NCBI GenBank assembly: GCA_031284675.1
Contig: JAITXQ010000001.1
Coordinates: 1-17,014 of the forward strand
Direction of reading: 5' to 3'
DNA length: 17,014 nucleotides
DNA from: Rickettsiales bacterium
Lineage (GTDB): Bacteria; Pseudomonadota; Alphaproteobacteria; Rickettsiales; Anaplasmataceae
Part shown: piece after piece, positions 1 through 8,087 of the stretch
How positions within the stretch are numbered: the first letter of the stretch is position 1
Layout: each line of letters starts with the position of its first letter
The notes under the pieces: model-generated
The model's input: the letters and a program-made list of their open reading frames with translations, nothing else
Databases searched by the model: none
Told to the model about the DNA's origin: nothing
Translations under genes and position numbers: made by a program

Positions 1-86
1 GGTAACCTCATCTATTTTTTTTGTATTTGTTGAGTTTACCCTACTCTCCTGCCTTTTCTATTCTCTTTTTAATCCAGAATTAGCGT
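1..86 (-). mobile_element. End of an IS982-family insertion sequence (partial)
   Basis: This stretch is the exact reverse complement of the sequence just upstream of the transposase start at the right end of the window. It is therefore the 5' terminal part of a second copy of the same insertion sequence. Its transposase would lie on the minus strand, just left of position 1, and is not visible. Identity between the copies runs through base 87. IS982-family elements typically begin with AC, so the outer tip is probably at base 86 (GT on this strand), with base 87 matching by chance. The family assignment rests on the transposase N-terminus at the other copy. No target duplication can be checked, because the other end of the element is outside the window. 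Confidence 0.75.
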
Positions 87-235
87 TTATAGGAGATTGT
101 TCACCAAAAAACTTTCAAGCCCTTTTTGACAGAGCAAGTATACGCGCTAAAGTTAAAATCCGACCAGGACGATTATATAGCCGCAATAAAGTGGATAAGC
201 CTAAACGTCATCACGTTTTTAGGAGAGTTTGCTAA
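86..235 (+). pseudogene. 3' remnant of a gene cut by the IS (possibly an IS4-type transposase)
   Basis: An open frame runs from base 2 to a TAA at 233-235. Its first 28 or so codons are the insertion-sequence end, so only the codons after about base 86 are original coding sequence. These encode about 49 residues beginning FIGDCSPKNFQALFDRAS and continuing through a very basic tail with KIRPGRLYSRNK and PKRHHVFRR. A basic tail with an RPGR-like motif resembles the C-terminus of IS4-type (DDE) transposases; that is an impression from memory, not a proven match. No start codon or catalytic core remains, so it is read as a disrupted gene end. A further 22-codon frame (ATG overlapping the stop, 235-303) shows nothing recognisable. 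Confidence 0.4.
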
Positions 236-399
236 TGGAGGCTCTTAAGTTGACGCCATTGACTCAACACATACCCGACGCTGCTAAAACATCCCACATT
301 TAAATGCTTTATTACGTGGCACTTAAATGGTATATTTCTTACCATTGTATCCAATAAAACCTTTACAATATTTTGATCATAGGGTTAACTTTACGAAGT

Positions 400-405
400 T
401 ATAAT
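400..405 (+). promoter_or_regulatory. Putative -10 element for uvrD
   Basis: A perfect TATAAT lies 13 bases before the uvrD start codon. The best -35-like hexamer, TTGATC at 373-378, is 21 bases upstream, which is too far for a good sigma-70 promoter. If the -10 is used, the transcript would be almost leaderless, which agrees with the absence of a Shine-Dalgarno sequence before the ATG. The rest of 236-418 holds no gene that I can support. Confidence 0.25.
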
Positions 406-418
406 CTATAGAGCTTCA

Positions 419-2335
419 ATGAACGATTATCTCTCACTGCTAAACCCAGAACAACAATCAGCTGTAACTAACATAAATGGCCCAGTTTTGATATTGGCTG
501 GAGCTGGAACGGGAAAAACAAGGACGATTACTTCAAGGATAGCACATATAATTTGCAATGGTCACGCTTATTCTGATGAGATATTAGCTGTCACATTCAC
601 AAATAAAGCAGCAAATGAAATGGTATCAAGGGTCTTGGAGCTGACAAACACGAATATACCATGGTTTGGCACCTTTCATGCAATCGCAGCGAAAATTTTG
701 CGCCAGCATGCAGAAATTGTGGGATTAAACTCCAATTTTACAATTATTGGTGTGGATGATCAATTACAGGTAATAAAAAATATTATTAATGAAATAGGCC
801 CCAATAATTTTTCAGAAAAATATAGCACCATTATGAATATAATTCAAAAATGGAAAGAGAAATGTTGGATGCCATTCAAAGTAGAAGAAGTGCAATCGTT
901 TAGGCCAGTATACGTAATTGCGTTAAAAGTCTATCACCAATATCAAGAAAGGTTAAAGTTCCTTAACTCTGTAGATTTTGGTGACTTGTTGCTATATAAT
1001 ATACAACTCTTCAACCAGAATACTGAAATTCTGTCTTATTACCAAAATAAGTTTAAATATATCATGGTGGATGAGTATCAAGATACAAATGCAATACAAT
1101 ATCTTTGGCTAAAATACCTTGCAAAAGAGCACTCAAATATTTGTTGTGTGGGAGATGACGACCAATCAATATACAGTTGGCGTGGCGCAGAAGTTGAAAA
1201 CATTTTAAAATTCTCTGATGATTTTGCAAACGCAAAAACCTTCAAACTGGAATGTAATTATAGATCAACGTCTCACATACTTGCAACCGCGTCATATGTA
1301 ATCAATCATAATAAAACTCGGCTAGAAAAAAAATTGTGGACAACAAACGTTGAGGGAGAAAAGGTAAATCTAACAAAGTTATGGGACGGAAAAGCTGAAG
1401 CAAGGTTCATAAGCGAGCAAATATTAAAGCTTGATCGATACAGATTTAGTGATATTGCAGTGTTGGTGAGGGCCACTTTTCAAACTAGAGTTCTAGAAGA
1501 GTATTTTATAAAATATTCAATCCCTTACAAGATTATAAGTGGCGTAAAATTCTACGAACGCCAGGAAGTTCGAGACGTAATCGCATATTTAAGACTTATT
1601 ACAAACAATAATGATGACCTCGCTTTTGAAAGGATTGTTAACCGGCCAAAAAGAAGCATAGGAGCTACAACTATAAAGAAGATATACACAACCGCTCAGG
1701 ATAACAGAACCTCTTTTTTTGAAGCAGCAAAAATACTAATTGATAGTAATCAAGCAACCGAAAGAATTAAACTTTCATTAAATGATTTTTTAAATAAAAT
1801 TAAAGCTTGGGAAGAAATAGTAAGTGCAAAACCACTTCACAAGTTTGTTGAAACTATAGCAAACCAATCAGGGTATATTGAAACGCTTGAAAGTGAAGGA
1901 ATAACAGGTGCAGCACGAATAGAAAATGTCAAAGAGCTCATCTCATCTTTAAAAAATTTCGATAATGCCACAACTTTCTTGGAACACATAAGTTTGGTGA
2001 TGGAAGTGGACAATATGAAAAATGATGACACCGTATATGTTATGACTCTTCATGCAGCTAAAGGACTTGAATTCCCGTGCGTGTTTCTACCTGGTTGGGA
2101 AGAAGGGTTATTTCCGCATCAAAGATCTTTTGAAGATAAAAGTGGTAAAGCTTTAGAAGAAGAAAGAAGGCTTGCATATGTTGGCATTACTCGAGCAAAG
2201 AAAAAATTAATCATCTCATGTGCGGATAGGAGAGAAATTAATAACCAGTGGCAACCGATGCGCACTTCTCGCTTCATTAAAGAATTGCCAAGAGAAAATG
2301 TTGAGGTAATTAAAAGCAACGTTGCCTACTGCTGA
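419..2335 (+). CDS. uvrD: UvrD/PcrA-type superfamily 1 DNA helicase
   Basis: This is an ATP-driven 3'-5' DNA helicase acting in nucleotide excision and mismatch repair. All the SF1A motifs are visible in order: Walker A GAGTGKT (residues 28-34), TFTNKAA (59-65), motif II VDEYQDTN (217-224), motif III GDDDQSIYSWRGA (245-257), motif IV LECNYRS (277-283), motif V TLHAAKGLEF (543-552) and motif VI EERRLAYVGITRAKKKL (581-597). The product is 638 aa, against about 720 for E. coli UvrD and PcrA. It stops about 25 residues after the SRFIKELP segment, so it lacks the usual C-terminal linker and Tudor-like domain. The N-terminus YLSLLNPEQQSAV fits the family and fixes the start. It stands alone, convergent with the next gene. 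Rep is a less likely identity. Confidence 0.93.
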   Translation: MNDYLSLLNPEQQSAVTNINGPVLILAGAGTGKTRTITSRIAHIICNGHAYSDEILAVTFTNKAANEMVSRVLELTNTNIPWFGTFHAIAAKILRQHAEIVGLNSNFTIIGVDDQLQVIKNIINEIGPNNFSEKYSTIMNIIQKWKEKCWMPFKVEEVQSFRPVYVIALKVYHQYQERLKFLNSVDFGDLLLYNIQLFNQNTEILSYYQNKFKYIMVDEYQDTNAIQYLWLKYLAKEHSNICCVGDDDQSIYSWRGAEVENILKFSDDFANAKTFKLECNYRSTSHILATASYVINHNKTRLEKKLWTTNVEGEKVNLTKLWDGKAEARFISEQILKLDRYRFSDIAVLVRATFQTRVLEEYFIKYSIPYKIISGVKFYERQEVRDVIAYLRLITNNNDDLAFERIVNRPKRSIGATTIKKIYTTAQDNRTSFFEAAKILIDSNQATERIKLSLNDFLNKIKAWEEIVSAKPLHKFVETIANQSGYIETLESEGITGAARIENVKELISSLKNFDNATTFLEHISLVMEVDNMKNDDTVYVMTLHAAKGLEFPCVFLPGWEEGLFPHQRSFEDKSGKALEEERRLAYVGITRAKKKLIISCADRREINNQWQPMRTSRFIKELPRENVEVIKSNVAYC

Positions 2336-2376
2336 AACAAGTAATATTGCCATTATGCCTTTGTAAAGCTTTCAGC

Positions 2377-2796
2377 CTAATAAGCTACTGCTAGAGCTTG
2401 TGAAAAATTCTCTGTTTTTATTCCCTTCAATTTACTAGATAGATTATCTACAAATAAATCTGATTTAGTATAAATTTGCTCTATTTTCTCAGGAGATAAA
2501 GATGCTTTATATAAGACTTTTCTTGCACTGTATGGTATATATGATGCAGCGTATATAACACCTGACGTAAGATCCAGCAAGTTCTGAGAAGAAGTGATTA
2601 TCTTGTATTCTACCGTATTTTTATCTTCTTCTTTAATCTCTTCAAGTATCTTTGATGCACCATGGGGAATATAAGACATTCCAGCTATAACATGCGAAGT
2701 TCCATTTAAGGCGTACGATACAACTACTGTTGTTGCTGATAGCGCTTTAGCTCCATGCTTTGCAGTATAAAGCAATCTCTTCAAAACCCTAATCAA
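2377..2796 (-). CDS. Hypothetical protein with an internal repeat
   Basis: I do not recognise this 139-aa product. It contains a clear internal duplication. Residues 34-51 (SHVIAGMSYIPHGASKIL) and 78-95 (SGVIYAASYIPYSARKVL) align without gaps and share V-I and S-Y-I-P followed by A-x-K-[IV]-L, giving a 44-residue period. Both segments are moderately hydrophobic, and no signal peptide is evident. The only conventional start in this frame is a TTG at 2796, because an in-frame TAG lies a few codons upstream. That TTG overlaps the end of a 31-codon frame (2789-2884). Either the two are translationally coupled cistrons or they are one gene of about 170 aa split by a frameshift. The gene is convergent with uvrD, leaving 41 bp between them. 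Confidence 0.55.
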   Translation of the reverse strand: MIRVLKRLLYTAKHGAKALSATTVVVSYALNGTSHVIAGMSYIPHGASKILEEIKEEDKNTVEYKIITSSQNLLDLTSGVIYAASYIPYSARKVLYKASLSPEKIEQIYTKSDLFVDNLSSKLKGIKTENFSQALAVAY

Positions 2797-2884
2797 TATC
2801 TGTTTCTTCTATAGGATCAATCCCTACATTACTTTCAACAACACTTGGATTATTAGAATTTCTGCCGAAAAGATTCGAAAACAT
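2789..2884 (-). CDS. Small 31-aa open frame upstream of and overlapping the repeat protein
   Basis: An ATG at 2884 opens a 31-residue frame, starting MFSNLFGRNSNN and ending in an acidic stretch, IEETDID. It closes at a TAG that overlaps the TTG start of the next gene (shared bases TTGATTAG). The acidic, polar composition and the tight overlap suggest it is either the true N-terminus of the following protein, separated by a frameshift, or a leader peptide coupled to it. No strong Shine-Dalgarno sequence precedes the ATG. It is too short to assign by content. Between it and the AsmA-family gene (2885-2973) I see only AT-rich spacer. Confidence 0.35.
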   Translation of the reverse strand: MFSNLFGRNSNNPSVVESNVGIDPIEETDID

Positions 2885-2973
2885 ACTGAACACTTTTTTT
2901 ACCTACTACTTAACATTTATACTAAGATATTAACCTAATATTAATTGAATGTCAAGCACATCCAGCTCCAATG

Positions 2974-5526
2974 CTAACTATTTCTTTTACCAATCAGCGT
3001 AACAAATATTTGGTCTATATCAAAATTCATCTTAGGACGCCAAATAGGGCCATCCAAATGCATATCTATATAGATTGGACTACTATAACCTGGTGGAATG
3101 AAAAAGAACCTGAATATAGAAATTAAAGCGAAGTTAGATAAGGTTAAATTAGAAGAGATTGACCCTGATGCTTGATCAATTCCAAACTGTAAACTAGTTG
3201 AACATATGCCATTGTTAATACTTGCTTTTCCGCTAACATTTTCAAAAAACGTACTGCCATTATATATATCAACATGAGCAAGTGTGGAAATTTCAGATTT
3301 ATTCTTACTGCTTAACAAATTAGTGATAAATGAATTAAAATCCACATTAGTAAATTCTATTCCTTGTGTTTGTAAATTCACATCTCCTGATAAGTTATTA
3401 GCCCAGTCATGAAAGCTTTTTCCCTGAGCTTTGATTGCGCCACTTAAGCTTATCTGACCATTTACATTATCAATTCCTATAACCTTACCAATCCTTTGAG
3501 TGTCCGAATTGGAAATAAAAAATTTTGTATATATTGAATCTGATCTTAAATAACCCTGGAAAACCACTCGTCCCTGTTCTAGTGCGTAATTTACCTGTTT
3601 GATAGTAATAGTGTTATTTCTCATCACTGCATCTAATTTAAAATCCTTCAAAATGTTCTGCTCAGTTTTAAATTCTGCGATATTGATTTGCATATTTGCG
3701 TCAAAATCTCCTTTATTATCCAAAAGATTAAATTGTTTTGTCGACCACTCAATTTGGTTTATTTTATTTCTTGAATTTCTTTTCGTCTCTACTAAATTCG
3801 GTAATGTAATAATTTTTCCATTAAATTTACTACCCGTAAGGTTAATATCTAATAGAGGTTTAGCGTATTTTTGATCCATTAATACCTTTATATTACCGGT
3901 AATATCGAGATCTTCTCCAGATAGCTTTATTTTATCTGCAACTAACTTACCTTTTTTTATTTTTAGCAAAAAATCCAAATCTTTAATTTTCGTATCATTC
4001 AATGTAAAATCATTAATGCTGGTCTTTATATTTGCATCATACTTAAAATTTTTCAGCCATTGCACTTTAGATAAACTGCTAAATAATGAATAATCGTATT
4101 TATCTGTATTAAGATTATGCATGCTAAATCCACCATCAATCACATTGCGTTTTTTTGTGTGACTTATCTTAATTGATCCTTGCAAAAATTCTTTATCATT
4201 TAGCAATCTAATATCTGAAAGAGACAATATTCTTGGTGCAAAGTGTAACTTAGAACTTAGTGTAAATTGATTTTCCTGGTTTTCTTTTATTTTTATAGAA
4301 GGAAAAAAACATGAAATGAATGACCCAAAATCATTTCCTTCTACTAACAAATCACCGTCAAATTCAGATAGGGTACTATTATTTGAAATTTTTCCTGATA
4401 AGTAAGATATATTATTAATTCCAGGAAATTTAAGAAGCGTATTAACTTTTACTTTGCCATCAGTAAATTTTAACACAGTGTGGAAATTATCCAATATCCT
4501 GTTTTGATATTGAATGTTAGAAGCTTCCATATTAAAATTTAAGCTTAAGTTCTTTGGCACAACTTCTCTAAAACATTCTAGAATATCCTTTATATCTGTT
4601 GTTTTTTGTGAATTATTTTGTATGGAATCTAAGTCAATTTTACTAAAGCTAATATTGACATTAGTGTGGTTGCTTTTTCTATCATTTTGTATTGTACCAC
4701 TGGCCAGCATGCTTTTGAAATCAATTTTCAAGTCAGTTACCGTAAACTCATTTTCATCAAGGTTGATATTAGATGATATCTCGATATTTTCACTAGGAAT
4801 AACACAAGAAAGAAAGCTAAGATTAATGATTTTTGCTAAATCACTTACAGAATCAGAACTATTATTAATTGTTAGCGTTAATTTACCCTGAAGTTTTTCT
4901 TGATTTTTACTACCTGTAAATAGCAAGTTTATAAAATTTGATTCAACATTAATGTGCACATTCTTTTTTGTAATATTAACCTTTCCTGAAAAATCATAAT
5001 TATTATCGCCGATCTTCACTTCACCAGAGAATTGCCTATTTTTTTTTACAGCAATCTCTTTTATATTAACAATATTACCATGATCAGCAAAATCATTCTT
5101 GAAACTTACTTGGCTGTCTCTTATTACTACATCAACTATGTTGTGATTGGCTTTTGCATTTATAATATTAATTAAATTTTCTTTATTGCTTTTCATGTCA
5201 AGCAAGGTAATTGACTTTGGTTGTAACGAAAATAAAAACAACGATAGGAGCGACGGCCTTACTTCAATTTTACTAACGCTAATTAAATCTGATAACTTTT
5301 GCTTTTTGTTTTCGTTATATTGTATATACACATTATAAATGGTAAGCTTTGGAGTAATCAATGAAACTTCAACTTTCCCTCCAATATGCACTTTAGCATC
5401 ATACGTCTTCTCCAACTCTTTTATAATATATCCCTTGTAGCCACTCCAGTCCTTAAAAGTTGCAGCAACGTGCATTAGAATTAGTATGAGCGAGATTGAT
5501 AATATGGCATATACAGAAAGTTTCAT
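2974..5526 (-). CDS. AsmA-family envelope protein
   Basis: This 850-aa protein has one N-terminal membrane anchor (about residues 5-23, rich in I, L and S). The following segment, KGYIIKELEKTYDAKVHIGGKVEVSLI (residues 31-57, shown discontinuously as KGYIIKELEK and KVHIGGKVEVSLI), is the classic AsmA start, where a short helix leads into the first beta strands. The rest is a long series of beta-rich repeats ending in an AsmA-like C-terminal region (LSGDVNLQTQGIEF, then a final DGPIWRPKMNFDID). Such proteins are anchored in the inner membrane, span the periplasm as beta-groove bridges, and act in lipid transport or outer-membrane homeostasis. The ATG lies 3 bp after the murJ stop, so the two are almost surely co-transcribed. 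The assignment to the family is firm, but the specific member (AsmA, TamB, YhdP type) is not. Confidence 0.82.
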   Translation of the reverse strand: MKLSVYAILSISLILILMHVAATFKDWSGYKGYIIKELEKTYDAKVHIGGKVEVSLITPKLTIYNVYIQYNENKKQKLSDLISVSKIEVRPSLLSLFLFSLQPKSITLLDMKSNKENLINIINAKANHNIVDVVIRDSQVSFKNDFADHGNIVNIKEIAVKKNRQFSGEVKIGDNNYDFSGKVNITKKNVHINVESNFINLLFTGSKNQEKLQGKLTLTINNSSDSVSDLAKIINLSFLSCVIPSENIEISSNINLDENEFTVTDLKIDFKSMLASGTIQNDRKSNHTNVNISFSKIDLDSIQNNSQKTTDIKDILECFREVVPKNLSLNFNMEASNIQYQNRILDNFHTVLKFTDGKVKVNTLLKFPGINNISYLSGKISNNSTLSEFDGDLLVEGNDFGSFISCFFPSIKIKENQENQFTLSSKLHFAPRILSLSDIRLLNDKEFLQGSIKISHTKKRNVIDGGFSMHNLNTDKYDYSLFSSLSKVQWLKNFKYDANIKTSINDFTLNDTKIKDLDFLLKIKKGKLVADKIKLSGEDLDITGNIKVLMDQKYAKPLLDINLTGSKFNGKIITLPNLVETKRNSRNKINQIEWSTKQFNLLDNKGDFDANMQINIAEFKTEQNILKDFKLDAVMRNNTITIKQVNYALEQGRVVFQGYLRSDSIYTKFFISNSDTQRIGKVIGIDNVNGQISLSGAIKAQGKSFHDWANNLSGDVNLQTQGIEFTNVDFNSFITNLLSSKNKSEISTLAHVDIYNGSTFFENVSGKASINNGICSTSLQFGIDQASGSISSNLTLSNFALISIFRFFFIPPGYSSPIYIDMHLDGPIWRPKMNFDIDQIFVTLIGKRNS

Positions 5527-5529
5527 AGT

Positions 5530-7017
5530 TTATACATGTTTAAAATTCCCCATAAATGTTAAGTAAAGAGTACCAAAATAAACAATAATACTCAAAGCTA
5601 TTAAAGTCGCTAGATAAACAATACGAGCCAGCATTTTATCAAAAAATAATCCTGCCGATAAGGAATTAAAAATATAAAGGGCTATTGACATAACTATCGT
5701 TGCTACAAGAATTTTTGTAATATTTAACAATAACGCTTGGCTAACCTTATACATTTTATTTATTGTTAAATAATGAACTAATAGAATAGAATTTATCCAA
5801 GTGGAAACGGAAGTAGCAATAGCAATTCCCGTATGTTGATACTTGTTCATTAACAGGAGGTTTAGCACTACATTAATTCCAAGACATACTAGCGAAAATA
5901 TAGTCGGTATTTTTAAGTTACCTTTAGCAAAAAACGTGGGCAGCAATACTTTATTTATAATAAATGCAGGTAAAGAAAGAGAAAATGCTATTAACGTGGG
6001 AACAGTTTGCTGCACTGCATAATGGTCAAACTGACCATAAGAAAAAAGCATAAGTAAAATTGTGTCGGGAATAATAATAAAGGCAGCAGTTGTTGGCATA
6101 ATTAACATTAATCCTATGTTAAGAGCTTTGTTCTGTATTTTGACTATATTTTTAGTATCATTCACCTGTTTTGAGATTAAAGGAAGAAGCACTGTACCAA
6201 TTGCAGTACCGATTACTCCCTGCGGTAGTTGATTTAGTCTATCGGCATAATATATATAAGACACTGCATTTGGTATAAAACTTGCCATAATTGTATCAAT
6301 CCATAGGCTTATTTGAGTCACACAGTTGTTGATAACTGCGGGTATTACACGCTTAAAAAATAACTTTACTTTATTACTTAATTTCAAGCTAAAAGAAAAA
6401 ACTGCCTTTAACTTATATGCACTAAATAATATCAAAAGTAGCTGTAAAATTCCTCCTATAAGGACAGCTATAGAAAGATTGTGCACTGGAGTTTCGATAT
6501 AAGGCATAAACAAACTAATAATTAAACAGAGGTTTAAAATAATTGGTGCAATAGCTGTTGAAGCAAAATGCTGCTTTACTTGTAACATTCCCCCAATAAG
6601 TGATGCAATTGACACAAAAATTATGTAAGGCAGCATAATTCTTGATAAAGTAACAGTCAGGGCAAACTTGCTTTGGTCAAATCCAGGAGTAAATACTTGA
6701 ATCATATAAGGAAAGAAAATTTGCATGATAAAGCAAAAAATTACTAAGATAATAAACGTAATGGATATTACACTACTTGCAAAATTAAATGTCTTTTTGT
6801 CATCATGTGATTCTGCTGAATATAACGGTATAAAAGAGGTGGTAAACGCTCCCTCTGCAAAGAATGCGCGAAATAGATTGGCAAAACGAAACGAAGAAAA
6901 AAATATGTCTGCAAGAGAGGTTGCACCAATAACCGTAGCAATCAATACATCTCTTATTAACCCTGAGATTCTTGAAATAGCCGTAAAAAAACTAAATGTG
7001 AAAATACTTTTAAACAT
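5530..7017 (-). CDS. murJ: Lipid II flippase MurJ (MviN)
   Basis: This 495-aa, highly hydrophobic protein of the MOP superfamily flips lipid-linked peptidoglycan precursor across the inner membrane. The E. coli protein has 511 aa. Family landmarks are clear: SRISGLIRD (residues 15-23, with R16 and R22 in the places of E. coli R18 and R24), LADIFF (D37, like D39), NLFRAFFAEGAF (47-58, R50 like R52) and YYADRLNQLPQGVIG (256-270, R260 like R270). These charged cavity residues are known to be needed for MurJ function in E. coli, so the protein looks active. Wolbachia retains lipid II synthesis, and dapA of the same pathway lies in this window. A TTGACA on the minus strand at 7050-7055 could be a -35 element, but no good -10 follows it. 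Confidence 0.95.
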   Translation of the reverse strand: MFKSIFTFSFFTAISRISGLIRDVLIATVIGATSLADIFFSSFRFANLFRAFFAEGAFTTSFIPLYSAESHDDKKTFNFASSVISITFIILVIFCFIMQIFFPYMIQVFTPGFDQSKFALTVTLSRIMLPYIIFVSIASLIGGMLQVKQHFASTAIAPIILNLCLIISLFMPYIETPVHNLSIAVLIGGILQLLLILFSAYKLKAVFSFSLKLSNKVKLFFKRVIPAVINNCVTQISLWIDTIMASFIPNAVSYIYYADRLNQLPQGVIGTAIGTVLLPLISKQVNDTKNIVKIQNKALNIGLMLIMPTTAAFIIIPDTILLMLFSYGQFDHYAVQQTVPTLIAFSLSLPAFIINKVLLPTFFAKGNLKIPTIFSLVCLGINVVLNLLLMNKYQHTGIAIATSVSTWINSILLVHYLTINKMYKVSQALLLNITKILVATIVMSIALYIFNSLSAGLFFDKMLARIVYLATLIALSIIVYFGTLYLTFMGNFKHV

Positions 7018-7167
7018 TGCTATTTACCACTACTTCAGATCATACTGAGTGTCAACATAATTGACTATAATAGTAAAAGTATCAATGAAAATATTTATTG
7101 ATTATTAATGCATTCCAAGTTCAGATTCTAAAGACCTTCTGCAAGAAGAATTGGCTTAAATAATCAA

Positions 7168-7195
7168 TTGACTATTTACGCTGGTATGTTAGAAA
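7168..7195 (+). promoter_or_regulatory. Putative promoter of tRNA-His
   Basis: TTGACT (7168-7173) is followed after 16 bases by TAGAAA (7190-7195). That places the transcription start near 7202-7203, just before the tRNA at 7207. The -35 matches consensus at 5 of 6 positions and the -10 at 4 of 6. The rest of the spacer between murJ and the tRNA (7018-7167) shows AT-rich sequence without a gene. It includes a TATAAT at 7066-7071 with no partner at good spacing. Confidence 0.35.
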
Positions 7196-7206
7196 TTTTA
7201 TATCTT

Positions 7207-7283
7207 GGCGGGCGTAGCTCAGTTGGTAGAGCGTCAGTTTGTGGTACTGAATGTCGCCAGTTCAATCCTGGTCGCTCGCCCCA
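7207..7283 (+). tRNA. tRNA-His (anticodon GTG)
   Basis: The cloverleaf folds cleanly. The acceptor strand GCGGGCG (7208-7214) pairs with CGCTCGC (7273-7279) with one G-T wobble. The anticodon stem TCAGT/ACTGA closes a 7-base loop with GTG at 7241-7243, and the T arm has loop TTCAATC. The extra G at 7207 (G-1) faces C73 at 7280, the identity pair expected for bacterial tRNA-His, which supports the assignment independently of the anticodon. The 3' CCA is encoded in the DNA (7281-7283). The tRNA is an isolated single gene facing the decayed hydrolase. Confidence 0.96.
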
Positions 7284-7331
7284 TTAAAATTGTTTGCTTT
7301 ATAGAAATATGAACATTGAATTAGTATGTAG

Positions 7332-8086
7332 CTACACAGTTGGCAAAAATTCTCTAATGGTCTTAAACAAAACCTCCAGTGAATGATTGTCAGACATGGT
7401 GTGCTCTGCCGATTTTATCAAGTGTACTTCAACATTAGTTGACTTGATTTTTTCAGCTAAATTTAATGAAGTTTGACAAGGAACATCTTTATCATTAATG
7501 CTATGCAGTAAACGCACAGGACAGTTTATATCTATTGTTTCTCTGTTTAAAAGCAGACTCTTCTTGCTATCTTCGATCAAATTTTTAGTTATTTTGTATG
7601 TACAATTTTGATCATGCTCTGAAGTAAAATCTATTACACCTTTAGAGTCTAGTTCTTTTTTTGCTTGTCTGATAATTGCTTGAATATTAAATCTTCAGTG
7701 AAATCAGGGGCAGACGATATGCCAATTAGTGCTGAAATTTTTTCTGGAAATTGAAGAGTAGCAAGCAACATTAGCCAACCTCACATACTTGAGCCTATAA
7801 TTATTTGTTTACTGCTAGTTAATTCATTGATTACTCTAGCACAATTTTTTTGCCAATCACTTATTGTGTAATCAGTAAAATCACCACTTGAATGACCGTG
7901 ACCAAAGTAATCAAATAGCACAAGTGCTATGTCATTTTCTTGGCAAAATTTGCGAATAGCAGTTGCTTTAGCTCCTTTCATATTGGATGCAAATCCACCG
8001 AAAAAAACTATAGAAGCTTTCTTTCCTTGTAGCTTTCGATATGCTATGTATTTATCACTTCCATAGGATAATTTGTAGAAATCCAT
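7332..8086 (-). pseudogene. Alpha/beta hydrolase, inactivated by a stop codon and a frameshift
   Basis: Two lesions split this reading frame, which would otherwise encode about 251 aa. It starts at an ATG (8086) one base after the cytochrome c stop. The N-terminal part has IVFFGGFASNMKG (oxyanion region) and LVLFDYFGHGHSSG, typical of alpha/beta hydrolases. The nucleophile elbow reads GSSM, then TGA (7781-7783), then GW; the expected glycine codon GGA has become a stop. About 120 bases on, a run of seven A (plus-strand T at 7656-7662) is one base short, shifting the frame. Past the run the frame resumes with QKKELDSKGVIDF. It continues through NCPVRLLHSINDKDVPC (acid region) to SAEHTMSD (catalytic His) at the C-terminus. 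Family membership is clear, but the substrate is unknown. Confidence 0.85.
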
Positions 8087-8087
8087 A

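Noticed and set aside
6021..6037. Perfect 7-bp palindrome ATGGTCA-aac-TGACCAT
   Set aside because: It lies inside murJ, where it encodes ordinary transmembrane residues. One short stem in AT-rich coding DNA is expected by chance.
7332..7580. The C-terminal hydrolase part as an independent 82-aa gene
   Set aside because: It starts only at an internal TTG and aligns as the continuation of the upstream hydrolase frame after a one-base shift, so it is a pseudogene fragment.
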